64,000 nt of DNA from Lacrimispora celerecrescens (GCF_000732605.1 NZ_JPME01000020.1:1-64000); one strand, 5' to 3'; shown: positions 6,946-16,431, counted from the first letter of the stretch. Program-made: numbers and translations. The notes: generated by a model not told the origin, from the sequence alone.

Positions 6946-8541
6946 TTATATAGAAAACCTATCAAATCTGGAAGCAATGGCTTCCGCCACCTTTAAACCA
7001 TCGATTGCAGCAGAGGTGATTCCTCCAGCATATCCGGCACCTTCTCCGCATGGATAGATCCCTTTCATACTGCATTCAAAGGATTCATCCCTTGGAATAC
7101 GTACCGGAGAAGAGGTTCTGCTTTCCACGCCTGCCAAGATAGCATCCGGTCTGGAAAAGCCGCGAATTCTGCGTTCAAAGGCTTCCACTCCCTGGATTAG
7201 GGATTCTGACAAGTATGCAGGAAGAAACTCTCTGATATTAGTAAAATCATATAAGCCTTTAAAGGCCGGTTCCACATCACCAAATGCCTTTGAAGGCTGA
7301 TTCTTTTTAAAATCACCGTAAAGCTGGACCGGAATTTTCCCGTTGTTACTTAGAAAGGCCGCTTCTTCCAGCCGTCTTTGATAAGCGATTCCGGCAAGAG
7401 GAGTCGTTCCGCCAAAATCCTCCGGTGTTACGGTAACAATCAGGGCGCTGTTGGCATTTACACCATCTCTCTTGTGGTAGCTCATTCCGTTTACCGCAAG
7501 CCTGTTATCCTCGGAAGATGCATTGACTACATATCCTCCGGGACACATACAGAAGGTATAAACACCTCTTCCATTTGTGCACTGATGGGTCAGCTTATAA
7601 TCCGCCGGGCCCAGTATGGGATGGTTTCCCGTGCCATATTGAGAACGGTTTATGCTTTCCTGTGGATGCTGAATTCTTAAGCCCACTGCAAAAGCTTTTG
7701 CTTCCATTGGAATTCCTCTTTCATTCAGGACTTCGAACGTGTCCCTGGCACTGTGCCCGATCGCCAGCACAAGGATTTCAGCCGGAATCTCTTCCTTTTC
7801 CTCGACCATCACTCCCTTAAACCTTCCGTCCTTCACTATGAAATCGGTTACGCGGCTGTTAAAGCGGACCTCTCCTCCAAGATTTATGATCTCCTTCCTC
7901 ATCCCACTCACGATGCCGCTTAAAACATCGGTGCCGATATGAGGCTTATTTACATAGAGAATAGAGGGATCAGCTCCGAATTCCACAAAAAGCTCCAACA
8001 CCTTCCGGTTCCTCATAAGGGGATCTTTCACAAGGGTATTAAGCTTTCCATCGGAAAAGGTGCCTGCACCTCCCTCTCCAAACTGTACATTACAATCCGG
8101 TCTTAATGTTCCGCCTTTCCAGAATAAGTCCACAGCTTCACTGCGCTTTTCCACGGACTCTCCCCGTTCCAGAAGAAGGGGACGGTATCCGTGCCTTGCC
8201 AGCATGAGCCCGCAAAAAAGTCCGGCCGGTCCGGCGCCGATGATTACCGGCCGGCTGGCCATTGTTTCGGTCCCCGGCTTTGGAAAGACGTATTCTTTTT
8301 TCTCTGATATTCCAATGTCTCCGCTTTTGACTTTATGTATCACAGACTCTTCTTTTGCAGTTTCCACGTCAATGCAGTAAGTAAAATGGATTTCCTCTTT
8401 TTTTCTTGCATCAACAGACTGTTTGATTATTTGAATGGAGCGTATTTCTTTTACCGGAATCTTTAGTGCTTTTGCTGCTTTTGCCCATAAGGCTTCTTCT
8501 GTGTGTTCCACCGGCAGCTTTAATTGATTAATTCTGATCAT
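6946..8541 (-). CDS. FAD-dependent dehydrogenase of the COG2509 type
   Basis: A 531-residue flavoprotein of unassigned substrate. The N-terminal 90 residues form a small alpha/beta domain. Then comes the dinucleotide-binding motif PVIIGAGPAGLFCGLMLARH and an FAD-contacting ERG. The later segments FGEGGAGTFSDGKLNT and IYPCGEGAGYAGGITSAA are characteristic of this widespread Firmicute group. ATG 8541 follows GGAGGAAACA; longer readings have no site. Its start overlaps the end of the BaiN-family gene by 14 bases, so two FAD enzymes are coupled. It may act in redox or hydroxylated-substrate metabolism; no substrate can be inferred. Confidence 0.85.
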   Translation of the reverse strand: MIRINQLKLPVEHTEEALWAKAAKALKIPVKEIRSIQIIKQSVDARKKEEIHFTYCIDVETAKEESVIHKVKSGDIGISEKKEYVFPKPGTETMASRPVIIGAGPAGLFCGLMLARHGYRPLLLERGESVEKRSEAVDLFWKGGTLRPDCNVQFGEGGAGTFSDGKLNTLVKDPLMRNRKVLELFVEFGADPSILYVNKPHIGTDVLSGIVSGMRKEIINLGGEVRFNSRVTDFIVKDGRFKGVMVEEKEEIPAEILVLAIGHSARDTFEVLNERGIPMEAKAFAVGLRIQHPQESINRSQYGTGNHPILGPADYKLTHQCTNGRGVYTFCMCPGGYVVNASSEDNRLAVNGMSYHKRDGVNANSALIVTVTPEDFGGTTPLAGIAYQRRLEEAAFLSNNGKIPVQLYGDFKKNQPSKAFGDVEPAFKGLYDFTNIREFLPAYLSESLIQGVEAFERRIRGFSRPDAILAGVESRTSSPVRIPRDESFECSMKGIYPCGEGAGYAGGITSAAIDGLKVAEAIASRFDRFSI

Positions 8542-9754
8542 TGTTTCCTCCTGCATTTGTACCAGCCAGTATGCCGCAAGACCACGCCCATTGCAGGTTA
8601 TAACCTCCGCAGATGCCGTCCACGTCAAGAATTTCTCCAGCAAGGTAAAGTCCGTTTACAAGTTTTGATTCCATGGTATTTGGATCGACATCCCTGGTAT
8701 CAATTCCTCCGCTGCACACCTGCGCCTGATCAAAAGAATTGGCGGCAAGGATTTCTGTTTCAAGCCCCTTTAAGACAGAGGTCAACTTTTTTATCTGTAT
8801 ATTTGTGATATCTTTAACAAAACCTTTTTCTGTTATACCGGCTTCCTTTAATAGAATCCGGGCCAGCTTATGATTTAATACGCCATTTAAGAATTCTTCC
8901 GCTGGACGGTAGCTAAAGCGCTTCGCTCGATCCGAAAGAAGCTGTCTGGTACTGTTAAAATCCATGGAAGGTAATAAATCAAGCTCAGCCGTCACCTGTC
9001 GGCCTGTATCGATTCCTCTGGCAGCAAAACGGCTAATCTGGAAAACCGGAATGCCGGAGATTCCGTAATCCGTGAATTGAAGTTCTCCGCGGTCGGCTGC
9101 AGCAGTTTTTCCGTCTATTTTAAGCGTCACAGAGGCCTCTGTCCTGACTCCGGCGGCCTGTTTGTACCACTTTTCCCTGCACTTAAGCTGCACCAGGGCA
9201 GGCAGCGGCTTAACGATGCGGTGTCCCAAAGCCCTTGCCAGTTGATAACCGCTTCCATCGGAACCTGTTTTGGGAGCTGCCATGGAACCTGCCGCTAAAA
9301 TGACGGCATCCGCCTTTTTCTTTCCTTTGGAAGTTATTAAGGATAAATCCTTCCTGATCTCTTCAACATTACAGTCAGTAACGATGGAAACGCCCAGATG
9401 GTCCAGTTCAAAGAGAAGAGCTTCCAGAACGGAGGCGGCTTGTCCGGAGTTTGGATAGACATATCCGTTCCGGTCTGTAAGAACAAGGCCTAAATCCCGG
9501 AAAAATTCCAGGGTCTGTTCCACGGTAACGTGATCCAGGACTTTTTTAATAAACTCTTGCTGACCTCCCCGGTAAGCACCATCAGGGGTCATTAAATTAG
9601 TTAAGTTGCATTTCCCATTTCCGGTGGAAAGAAGTTTTTTCCCCGGTTTGGCTGTATGTTCTAAAATGGTAACAGAAGCACCCTGTCTGGCTGCCTGGAT
9701 AGCCGCTGCCAGACCGGAAGCTCCTGCTCCTACAATGATTACCTGTTGTTTCAT
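8528..9754 (-). CDS. BaiN/HI0933-family NAD(P)/FAD-dependent oxidoreductase
   Basis: A 408-residue flavoprotein beginning VIIVGAGASGLAAAIQAAR, with the diagnostic KPGKKLLSTGNGKCNLTN motif that follows the Rossmann fold in the HI0933/YhiN/BaiN family. The C-terminal part has the expected GLYLAGEILDVDGICGGYNLQWA. BaiN itself was proposed to reduce bile acid intermediates; most family members are uncharacterised, so I do not assign that role. The gene has its own promoter (9784-9812) and GGAGG site, and is coupled to the COG2509 flavoprotein downstream. Confidence 0.88.
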   Translation of the reverse strand: MKQQVIIVGAGASGLAAAIQAARQGASVTILEHTAKPGKKLLSTGNGKCNLTNLMTPDGAYRGGQQEFIKKVLDHVTVEQTLEFFRDLGLVLTDRNGYVYPNSGQAASVLEALLFELDHLGVSIVTDCNVEEIRKDLSLITSKGKKKADAVILAAGSMAAPKTGSDGSGYQLARALGHRIVKPLPALVQLKCREKWYKQAAGVRTEASVTLKIDGKTAAADRGELQFTDYGISGIPVFQISRFAARGIDTGRQVTAELDLLPSMDFNSTRQLLSDRAKRFSYRPAEEFLNGVLNHKLARILLKEAGITEKGFVKDITNIQIKKLTSVLKGLETEILAANSFDQAQVCSGGIDTRDVDPNTMESKLVNGLYLAGEILDVDGICGGYNLQWAWSCGILAGTNAGGNNDQN

Positions 9755-9783
9755 AAAATCCTCCTGTATCCTCAGACAGACCT

Positions 9784-9812
9784 ATTGTATCCAGTTTGCC
9801 GCTTCATTTCAA
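9784..9812 (-). promoter_or_regulatory. Sigma-A promoter of the flavoprotein pair
   Basis: TTGAAA (9807-9812) and TACAAT (9784-9789) are separated by 17 bp and lie 30 bases before the BaiN-family start, in the gap after the small anchored-protein gene. Confidence 0.65.
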
Positions 9813-9820
9813 GTATTTCT

Positions 9821-10207
9821 TTAGCTTGTATAGGATTCCAGGTAATTAAATACCTCGATCATGGAAGAAAACCATATGCCATCCATTAATTTTCCTCGTT
9901 CTTCTTCGGGAAAGTCTGTGATGGGCATATGGGTATAAAGGCAGATGGTTGTTTTATCCTGGTAGAGGACGAGAAGATATCCGTCCTCTGAGACAAGATA
10001 AAATTTTTCTTTGCCCTTTGCATTTACGGGTTCAACCTCTTCCTGGTTTATCACAATCTGTGCTTCCGTTACAGTTTCTGTTTCTATGGTTGCCCCCGGC
10101 AGAGCCTCCTCAGGCCTTACGCTGTCCTTTGTAATGGCAAATCCAATCCCTAGGCAAATGGCAGATGCCGCTACGAACAAAAGAAAGCAGAACATATACT
10201 TCTTCAT
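9821..10207 (-). CDS. Small membrane-anchored protein, possible BofC-like C-terminal domain
   Basis: A 128-residue protein with an N-terminal signal/anchor (MKKYMFCFLLFVAASAICLGIGFA), a Glu/Thr-rich linker, and a compact C-terminal domain from KEKFYLVSEDGYLL to EVFNYLESYTS. Similar proteins are common in Lachnospiraceae. The C-terminal domain recalls the BofC C-terminal region of spore-formers, but I judge this only from memory of the pattern. It lies 54 bases behind a SpoVB/MurJ-like flippase gene, in keeping with a cell envelope or spore setting. Function unknown. Confidence 0.55.
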   Translation of the reverse strand: MKKYMFCFLLFVAASAICLGIGFAITKDSVRPEEALPGATIETETVTEAQIVINQEEVEPVNAKGKEKFYLVSEDGYLLVLYQDKTTICLYTHMPITDFPEEERGKLMDGIWFSSMIEVFNYLESYTS

Positions 10208-10261
10208 GAGATGATACCTCCTTCATGTAAGTATAGTATCTGCCTTCTTCCTTGGTTTTAA

Positions 10262-11935
10262 TCACAAAAGATGGAATTTTCTTGCAATGCGCACCAGCTT
10301 CTTGCCTCCGGGAACACTTAAAAGCTCTGTTTCATCTACGCAACGCAGTTTTAAAAGAATAATTCCATAAACCACCACAGCCACAGCTATGGCGGCAAGA
10401 ACTCCAAATACATTGCGCTTTAAGGTCAGGTGCACAAGGAAATAGGTGCCATACGTAGCCGCTCCCATGATTCCTGATGCCAGGATGGGAAGGATAAAGG
10501 TCTTTTTATATTCCTGTCTGTAATTTAAAAACCGACCGATTGAGAGCCCGTTTAACGTACACATCGTAAAAGCAAACAGGATATTGGAGTATACTACGCT
10601 ATAGATTCCTAACCGGAATCCAAAAAGCATGACACAAAGGATGATGATGTGGAGTATTAAAGAAATGATAGCATTCTTTAAGGGGGTCTGCATCCGGTTG
10701 ATGCCCTGTAATACTCCGTTAGTAACTGTGGAGAGGGAGAAGAAAACCACGGCCACAGATCCGTACATCACCATTTTAATAAGGGCCGAATTATCATTCC
10801 TGCTAAACAGCATATTGCAGATAGGGCCTGCCAGTACGGTAAGACCGACCGTGGCCGGTATAGCGATGAGCATGGAAAAACGGATTACCATGGAAACCTT
10901 GCTTTTTAGCTGTCCTCTCTGACCTTCCGCCATTGCCCTTGACAGGGAGGGGATGAGGGCAGAGGCAAGGGAATTGGCAATTGCCACCGGAATGCTGTAG
11001 AGAAGCTGATACTTTCCAACTACACCCCAGTTAGAAGCAATCTCTGATGCCCCCATGCCCATGGCCGCCATGCTGTTTCCATAAATGCTGTTATCTATCA
11101 CTGTACTGATGTTATAGGCCACACTGCTTAATACAATGGGAAAAACGGTCATGAAAAGAACACCGGAAAGTTCCCCATAGGACTCCCGACGTTTTGTCCT
11201 GTCCCTTCTCGCCTGTTTTCTCATAATTGGCTTGTAGCTGAGTAAAATAAACAAAAGAAACAGCAGGGCAGCCACAGCCCCGGCTCCCGTTCCAATGGTT
11301 CCTCCCGCCGCTCCAAGGGCAAAGGAGTATTCTGTGGATCCGTGAACCAGATTGGACCGAAGTCCTGCCTGAAACAGCCTGGAGGCTGCATATACACTGA
11401 TGATTGCATTGACGATCTGTTCGAGCACCTGGGATATGGCTGTCGGAAGCATAGTCCCAATACCCTGGAAATATCCCCGGAATACGCCGAGGTAGGCTAT
11501 CACCCAAATGGTGGGAGCCAGTGTCTTTAAAGCATAGTAGGTGTAAGGCATCTTTAAAAAACGGTTGGCAAATAGATCCGCTCCAAACCAAAGCACAGCA
11601 GCCCCCAGCCCTCCTACAATTGTACCGTAAAACAGGGAGACCTTTAACACCCTTATGGAATTGCAATATTCTTTTCTCGCCAGCCTAGTGGCAATCATCT
11701 TGGATACTGCCGTAGGCAGACTGTAAGATGATACAATCAAAAGGAGGGAATAAATGGAATAGGCTGAGCTATAATAGCCGTTTCCTTCATTCCCTAAAAT
11801 ATCCGCCAAAGGGATACGGTAAAACATGCCAATGACCCGAACGATAATACCTGCCACCGCAAGGATGGCTCCCTGTATCAGGAAATTAGAAGATCCCTTT
11901 TTTGTTGTTTTTTTGCTTGTCCTATTCTTTTCCAT
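10262..11935 (-). CDS. MOP-superfamily lipid/polysaccharide flippase (SpoVB/MurJ-like)
   Basis: A 557-residue integral membrane protein with about 14 predicted helices. After a basic N-terminus (residues 1-17) it reads FLIQGAILAVAGIIVRVIGM, then FYRIPLADILGNEGNGYY, the classic start of the SpoVB/YtgP/MurJ branch. Members flip lipid-linked precursors such as lipid II; SpoVB is needed for spore cortex synthesis. Sequence alone does not separate a housekeeping MurJ role from a sporulation role. The start overlaps the end of the YerB-type lipoprotein gene by 14 bases, so it sits at the end of the phoH-ybeY run. Confidence 0.85.
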   Translation of the reverse strand: MEKNRTSKKTTKKGSSNFLIQGAILAVAGIIVRVIGMFYRIPLADILGNEGNGYYSSAYSIYSLLLIVSSYSLPTAVSKMIATRLARKEYCNSIRVLKVSLFYGTIVGGLGAAVLWFGADLFANRFLKMPYTYYALKTLAPTIWVIAYLGVFRGYFQGIGTMLPTAISQVLEQIVNAIISVYAASRLFQAGLRSNLVHGSTEYSFALGAAGGTIGTGAGAVAALLFLLFILLSYKPIMRKQARRDRTKRRESYGELSGVLFMTVFPIVLSSVAYNISTVIDNSIYGNSMAAMGMGASEIASNWGVVGKYQLLYSIPVAIANSLASALIPSLSRAMAEGQRGQLKSKVSMVIRFSMLIAIPATVGLTVLAGPICNMLFSRNDNSALIKMVMYGSVAVVFFSLSTVTNGVLQGINRMQTPLKNAIISLILHIIILCVMLFGFRLGIYSVVYSNILFAFTMCTLNGLSIGRFLNYRQEYKKTFILPILASGIMGAATYGTYFLVHLTLKRNVFGVLAAIAVAVVVYGIILLKLRCVDETELLSVPGGKKLVRIARKFHLL

Positions 11936-13076
11936 ATAACTTTACATTGGGAGAATCCTGTGCAGAAATAATGCATACCCAGGTTTTTCCCTGGTTCAGG
12001 ATAATCTCGTTATTCTCCATGTCGTAATAATGTGTTGGGCCGAATTCTCCGTCCTTACTCCATTTTATGGGGATGGAACGGCCTTCTGTCACGTAACAGC
12101 CATAAGAGTCATCCTGTACGTTGATGTTTAAATAATCTGTCGTTGCATAATGGGCGGAAGGACAGTACTGAAGTATGATATTCTTAACTTTAATCTGACC
12201 TTCATTGCCCTTATGGGGAGCCCCATACTGAAACCGGTAATAAAGCCCGTCCTCTTCATGATATTCAAACCACGGCTTATTGAGCACATAGCCTGGATAT
12301 ACCTTATAGGCGTCGACGACGCTATTTGCGTCTTCCAGTGTCACCATCGTGCCATCCTTAGCAAAACGGTAATGGCCGCGGTAAGACGGGGCGTAGCTTT
12401 GTGAGTATCCCAGCTGAAGGATGGACTTGTTTAATCGGTCCCCGCTGGTGTATGCGTTGTGGGGAGCTTTCCGGTCTTTGGTGCGGAAATATGCCACCGT
12501 ACCGATGCCATCGAGCCCGTTAATGTTATCCACATTGGCTAAATAAGGCTTTGCAAAGGTGCTCTGCCCGTAATGAGCATAGATGGCATCAAACTCACGG
12601 GCAAAATATGTATAATAGGTGCGGCAGCTCCTAACGGAGCCGATCCGGTCCAGATCATCATAATTTTCCAAAATAGCCATGTAACGGTTCATCCCCCCTT
12701 CTGCCGGTGCTTCATAGACCACTCCGGCACGGTTGATCCCGTATTGGGGAAGAGCTTCTTTGTCATTGCTCATCATTACTGCAACCGGCCTCCGGTTTCC
12801 GTAGGCAGAATCCACCATCTCCCCGGTAAGGTAGCTGCGTATCATTCCATCTTTTTCGGTACGTTCTTCAAAGGTATAGTATTCACCGGTATTCGCATCG
12901 GTCTCTTCGTCTGCTGTCTCACTGCTGCTGATTTTGATTTCTTTTGTCTCCGGAGCCTGGGATGTTTCCATCGATTGATCCGGAACCCACACCTTTTCGT
13001 ATTTTTTACTGCAGCCGGATAAAAAAGCAGCAGAAAGCATGACGCCAGCGAATCCAAACCATACCCTTTTCATCAT
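11922..13076 (-). CDS. DUF3048 (YerB-type) lipoprotein
   Basis: A 384-residue secreted lipoprotein. The signal peptide ends in the lipobox LSGC (Cys at about 22), so it should be diacylated and held on the outer membrane face. A low-complexity Ser/Thr/Glu linker (about 35-65) leads to the DUF3048 domain, with RRPVAVMMSNDKEALPQYGI, VYEAPAEGGMNRYMAI and IGSVRSCRTYY. The C-terminal part carries the second family segment (NEIILNQGKTWVCII). B. subtilis YerB is the reference member; its function is not known. It overlaps ybeY by four bases upstream and the flippase downstream. Confidence 0.88.
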   Translation of the reverse strand: MMKRVWFGFAGVMLSAAFLSGCSKKYEKVWVPDQSMETSQAPETKEIKISSSETADEETDANTGEYYTFEERTEKDGMIRSYLTGEMVDSAYGNRRPVAVMMSNDKEALPQYGINRAGVVYEAPAEGGMNRYMAILENYDDLDRIGSVRSCRTYYTYFAREFDAIYAHYGQSTFAKPYLANVDNINGLDGIGTVAYFRTKDRKAPHNAYTSGDRLNKSILQLGYSQSYAPSYRGHYRFAKDGTMVTLEDANSVVDAYKVYPGYVLNKPWFEYHEEDGLYYRFQYGAPHKGNEGQIKVKNIILQYCPSAHYATTDYLNINVQDDSYGCYVTEGRSIPIKWSKDGEFGPTHYYDMENNEIILNQGKTWVCIISAQDSPNVKLYGKE

Positions 13077-13570
13077 CTTACATATCCTCCCCGGCTTAAG
13101 ATTTCCTCCTGCTTCCGTTCCATGATCTTTCGTTCTTCTTCTTCCATATGATCATAGCCGCAAAGATGAAGCATGCTGTGAGCGACTAAAAAGGCAAGCT
13201 CCCTTGTTTGGGAGTGGCCGTATTTTTCAGCTTGTTCTTCTACCTTATCGATAGATATAACAATATCTCCCAGTAAAAGTTCTCCTGTATCCGGGTGAAA
13301 GCAGTCATCTCCTGATTCTTCCAGGAATTCAAAATCCGAAGGTCTTTCATATTCAATCATGGGAAAGGAAAGAACATCCGTAGGGTTGTCTATATTCCGA
13401 TATTCGTTATTGATCTGGCGGATATCCTCATTGTCGGTAATGAGGACATTGACCTCAGCCTCATAAGGGCAGTCTTCATAATCCAGCGAATCTTCCACTA
13501 CCCTTGTAATAATATCTTCATATGGGAGGTCCAGCTTTTTTTCGGCCTCATATTCAATATTAATCGTCAT
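13073..13570 (-). CDS. ybeY: rRNA maturation endonuclease YbeY
   Basis: YbeY is a zinc endoribonuclease needed for 16S rRNA 3'-end maturation and ribosome quality control. The zinc motif H-x3-H-x5-H is seen in AHSMLHLCGYDHMEEEE. The 165-residue length from ATG 13570 is normal; a longer reading from 13654 would add about 28 residues lying inside phoH. The start overlaps the phoH stop by 11 bases, the usual phoH-ybeY arrangement in Firmicutes. Confidence 0.93.
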   Translation of the reverse strand: MTINIEYEAEKKLDLPYEDIITRVVEDSLDYEDCPYEAEVNVLITDNEDIRQINNEYRNIDNPTDVLSFPMIEYERPSDFEFLEESGDDCFHPDTGELLLGDIVISIDKVEEQAEKYGHSQTRELAFLVAHSMLHLCGYDHMEEEERKIMERKQEEILSRGGYVR

Positions 13571-14576
13571 AACGTGCCTTTCTGCCGCCAATGGCTTTTG
13601 TCTTTCGTTCAACCGGCTTTTTCTTCGACTCATAATCATCGTAAGCCTGTACAATCTTCTGTACCAGAGGATGACGAACCACGTCGCTGCTGGTTAGCTG
13701 GCAGAAACCGATGTCGTCAATTCTCTTTAATATTTTCATAGCCATATCAAGTCCTGATAAGCTACCGTTAGGAAGATCTTTTTGTGTTAAGTCACCCGTT
13801 ACAATCACCTTTGACCCAAAGCCGATTCTGGTGAGGAACATCTTCATCTGGGCAGGAGTGGTATTCTGGGCTTCATCAAGAATAATATAGGCATTGTCTA
13901 AGGTACGGCCTCTCATATAAGCCAGAGGTGCTACCTCAATCAGGCCTTTCTCTGAATTATGGAGATAACTCTCCGCTCCCATGATCTGATAGAGAGCATC
14001 ATACAACGGCCTTAAATAAGGATCTATTTTGCTTTGCAGATCTCCCGGGAGAAACCCCAGCTTTTCTCCGGCCTCTATGGCAGGCCTGGTCAGGATGATC
14101 CGGCCTACCTCTCCGTTTTTAAAAGCCTGGATGGCCATTGCCATGGCAAGATAGGTTTTTCCGGTTCCTGCAGGACCAATTCCGAAAACGACCATCTTCT
14201 TTCTGATCTGGTCCACATACTGCTTTTGTCCAAGGGTTTTGGGTTTTACCGGTTTTCCGTTAATTGTTCTGCAGATAATGTCCTTGTCGATTTCTAAAAT
14301 TTGACTATCGCTTTCAGAAAATGACAGAGATAGAGCATAATCTACATTTTGTTCTGTAATGGCATTCCCCCGCTTGGAAAGCTCAATTAAGTTATTAAAT
14401 ACACTTTTTGCTTTCTGTACCATTTGCTCTGACCCAATGATCTTAAGGGCGCCATCACGTCCAATCATGGTAACATGCAGAGTCCGTTCGATTTTCTTTA
14501 AATAGCTGTCAAACTGTCCACATACATTTTTTTCGTGTTCAGCTGGGATGTCTATGATTGTCTCAATTACGCTCAT
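13560..14576 (-). CDS. phoH: PhoH-family P-loop ATPase
   Basis: A 338-residue PhoH-like protein. An N-terminal KH-like part (about 1-115) precedes the ATPase domain with Walker A GIGPAGTGKTYLA and Walker B IILDEAQNTTP. Members are predicted RNA helicase/NTPases; the constant pairing with ybeY suggests a role in rRNA processing or quality control. It is coupled to yqfD upstream by a 14-base overlap and to ybeY downstream. Confidence 0.93.
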   Translation of the reverse strand: MSVIETIIDIPAEHEKNVCGQFDSYLKKIERTLHVTMIGRDGALKIIGSEQMVQKAKSVFNNLIELSKRGNAITEQNVDYALSLSFSESDSQILEIDKDIICRTINGKPVKPKTLGQKQYVDQIRKKMVVFGIGPAGTGKTYLAMAMAIQAFKNGEVGRIILTRPAIEAGEKLGFLPGDLQSKIDPYLRPLYDALYQIMGAESYLHNSEKGLIEVAPLAYMRGRTLDNAYIILDEAQNTTPAQMKMFLTRIGFGSKVIVTGDLTQKDLPNGSLSGLDMAMKILKRIDDIGFCQLTSSDVVRHPLVQKIVQAYDDYESKKKPVERKTKAIGGRKARYDD

Positions 14577-15807
14577 TTGAATGATTTGTCTCCTCCGGTT
14601 CCTCTGATCTTTGCATCTTAACCGCCTCCCGCCTTCCTACGGGCTCCTCTGCCACGAAATCTATGGCAACCTGGCATAAAGATTCATTATCTAGTATTTT
14701 AACATGATTTTCCAGAATTTGTACCCCTTTTTCTATTAAATTTTTTTTGTGCCTCTCGTTCATATCCTCAGACAGCAGTTTTTTCTCTTCCTCTGTATAG
14801 GGACGCTCGTAGGATATATACTCTTTCCCTGTTATTTTACCAAAATAAATAGGAAGATAAAAATTCTGGAATAAATGAAGCTGCTCTTCTTCCATGGTTC
14901 GTTTCCATGAAGTTCCCTCTGGCTTGGGACGGATTAACAGGAAGGAAAAGCGAAAAGCTTTCATATAGTACCCATTCCTTACTTTTCCTGTTTCTACGTC
15001 AACTTTCTTAAAAAGTGGCATCTGTCTCGTAAAATGATATTCTGTTCTGGCTGTTATATCCGCATCCGATCGTACAAAGTGCGTGTTTATCACTGTTTCG
15101 CTGTCGTCGGTAATGGGTAGAGTGCCGCTGATCAGTACCTGCCCTTGTGTTATGGTATCGCCTATGGCTACCATCGGAACACCGCTTCGAACGATCATGG
15201 AGGTTATTACACCGTCCTTTTCTGCTATGATGTCACATGGGGTTTCATCCTTTGCAGGAATCTCTGACAACACTTCATTTTCTTTTATTTTAACCAGAAG
15301 GCGTGTTCCTGATACCCTTGCCGATACCCAGGTTATTTCAGGAAATTTGGTGCGAAAAGCTTCTTCCAGGACATCACAGTCAATGTTTGACTTTCTCATA
15401 CCATACCGGATTTCTTCCGATTCACAGAACTTTATAAGAGTGTCGTATGTATACATCCGGTTCCCATCGAATTCAATATCCCAGATAAACAGGGAAAGGG
15501 AATAGAGGATCAAAAAAAAGCTGATGAACCCAGCTGCATATAATTTCCGTTTTTTGTTCCGATGTAAAAAAAAAGGAAGTCCAAACTTTTTTAAAATCCT
15601 AAGTCTGACCTTCGATTTGCGCACAAGTGGCTTCACCTTACGGAACCCTTGTACCGTCATGAAAAGCTGATAGGAATGTCCGCAATTGATGACCTTCCAC
15701 AATTCAATTTCATGGACACTGCACATGTTAAGAAAACGTTCCGGGGAAAAACCGGTCATTTCTATAGAAAGATAACCGAATAAATAATGATTCAGCCATG
15801 CAAGCAT
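14563..15807 (-). CDS. yqfD: Sporulation protein YqfD
   Basis: A 414-residue membrane protein of the spore-specific YqfD family. The N-terminal domain (about 1-85) contains GYLSIEMTGFSPERFLNMC; a membrane helix follows at about 92-114 (KLYAAGFISFFLILYSLSLF), then a large external domain with VSARVSGTRLLVKIKE. In B. subtilis the gene belongs to the sigma-E regulon and is needed for efficient sporulation; the biochemical role is unknown. It lies 24 bases behind yqfC and should share the sigma-E-like promoter at 16159-16186. Confidence 0.9.
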   Translation of the reverse strand: MLAWLNHYLFGYLSIEMTGFSPERFLNMCSVHEIELWKVINCGHSYQLFMTVQGFRKVKPLVRKSKVRLRILKKFGLPFFLHRNKKRKLYAAGFISFFLILYSLSLFIWDIEFDGNRMYTYDTLIKFCESEEIRYGMRKSNIDCDVLEEAFRTKFPEITWVSARVSGTRLLVKIKENEVLSEIPAKDETPCDIIAEKDGVITSMIVRSGVPMVAIGDTITQGQVLISGTLPITDDSETVINTHFVRSDADITARTEYHFTRQMPLFKKVDVETGKVRNGYYMKAFRFSFLLIRPKPEGTSWKRTMEEEQLHLFQNFYLPIYFGKITGKEYISYERPYTEEEKKLLSEDMNERHKKNLIEKGVQILENHVKILDNESLCQVAIDFVAEEPVGRREAVKMQRSEEPEETNHSNERN

Positions 15808-15831
15808 TTTACTTCACCTCCATTTCCCCTT

Positions 15832-16098
15832 TTATTCAAATTCCAGGGATTTTATATAACCGTTGATTTTCATCTCCTCATTGGTGTAGTATTCTATCAT
15901 CAGCCTGCTTCCGCCAATGATTACACGACAGTTCTTTGCCTGAAGTTTGATGGAACAGTCTGTATACAGGATAATGCTTCGGTAATTTTCTATGACAACG
16001 CTGTGACGTCCAAGAAAAGATACAAGCACTTCTCCCAGAACCACGTCCTTCGGGAGTTTTAAGGCGGAAGCTGCTTTTTCCTTTGATTCCTCAAACAT
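15832..16098 (-). CDS. yqfC: Sporulation protein YqfC
   Basis: An 88-residue protein with the YqfC pattern: LKLPKDVVLGEVLVSFLGRHSV is split over residues 13-34, and IIGGSRLMIEYYTNEEMKING closes the domain. It has no membrane helix. YqfC and YqfD are always paired in endospore formers and are mother-cell genes. The ribosome site is AAAAGGG. It is preceded by a sigma-E-like promoter. Confidence 0.9.
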   Translation of the reverse strand: MFEESKEKAASALKLPKDVVLGEVLVSFLGRHSVVIENYRSIILYTDCSIKLQAKNCRVIIGGSRLMIEYYTNEEMKINGYIKSLEFE

Positions 16099-16158
16099 AA
16101 TCCCTTTTCTGCCCCTCTCTTTTTATTTTTGCATACAATGGGGTTTTAATCCCTTTAT

Positions 16159-16186
16159 ACTATATGCAAAAAGATGCGGAACATTC
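16159..16186 (-). promoter_or_regulatory. Sigma-E-like promoter of yqfC-yqfD
   Basis: GAATGTT (16180-16186), a 13-bp spacer and CATATAGT (16159-16166). The same architecture, with identical -10, precedes spoIVA (24141-24168). Sigma-E control of both loci is known in B. subtilis. It lies just past the rpsU terminator. Confidence 0.55.
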
Positions 16187-16203
16187 TACGGCCTTAAAAG
16201 TCG

Positions 16204-16239
16204 AAAAAACCCCTGGTCACATAGAAATGGGACCAGGGG
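16204..16239 (-). terminator. Intrinsic terminator after rpsU
   Basis: CCCCTGGTC pairs perfectly with GACCAGGGG around a 12-base loop, followed by six T on the minus strand, 16 bases past the rpsU stop. Confidence 0.92.
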
Positions 16240-16254
16240 CTCATCTTTTAACTA

Positions 16255-16431
16255 TTAGTTATATTTACGTTTTCTTGCAGCTTCGGACTTTTTCTTACGT
16301 CTTACGCTTGGTTTCTCGTAATGCTCTCTCTTACGAATTTCCTGCTGGATACCTGCTTTTGCACAGTTTCTTTTGAATCTGCGTAAAGCACTATCTAAGG
16401 TCTCGTTGTCTTTAACGATAACATTTGACAT
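16255..16431 (-). CDS. rpsU: Ribosomal protein bS21
   Basis: A 58-residue basic protein too short for many gene callers. It starts [20 protein letters not shown] and ends in the basic tail [15 protein letters not shown]. bS21 sits on the small subunit platform and promotes initiation. AGGTG lies six bases before the ATG. The gene has its own promoter (16508-16535) and a strong terminator, so it is a separate transcription unit ahead of the yqfC operon. Confidence 0.96.
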   Translation of the reverse strand: MSNVIVKDNETLDSALRRFKRNCAKAGIQQEIRKREHYEKPSVRRKKKSEAARKRKYN

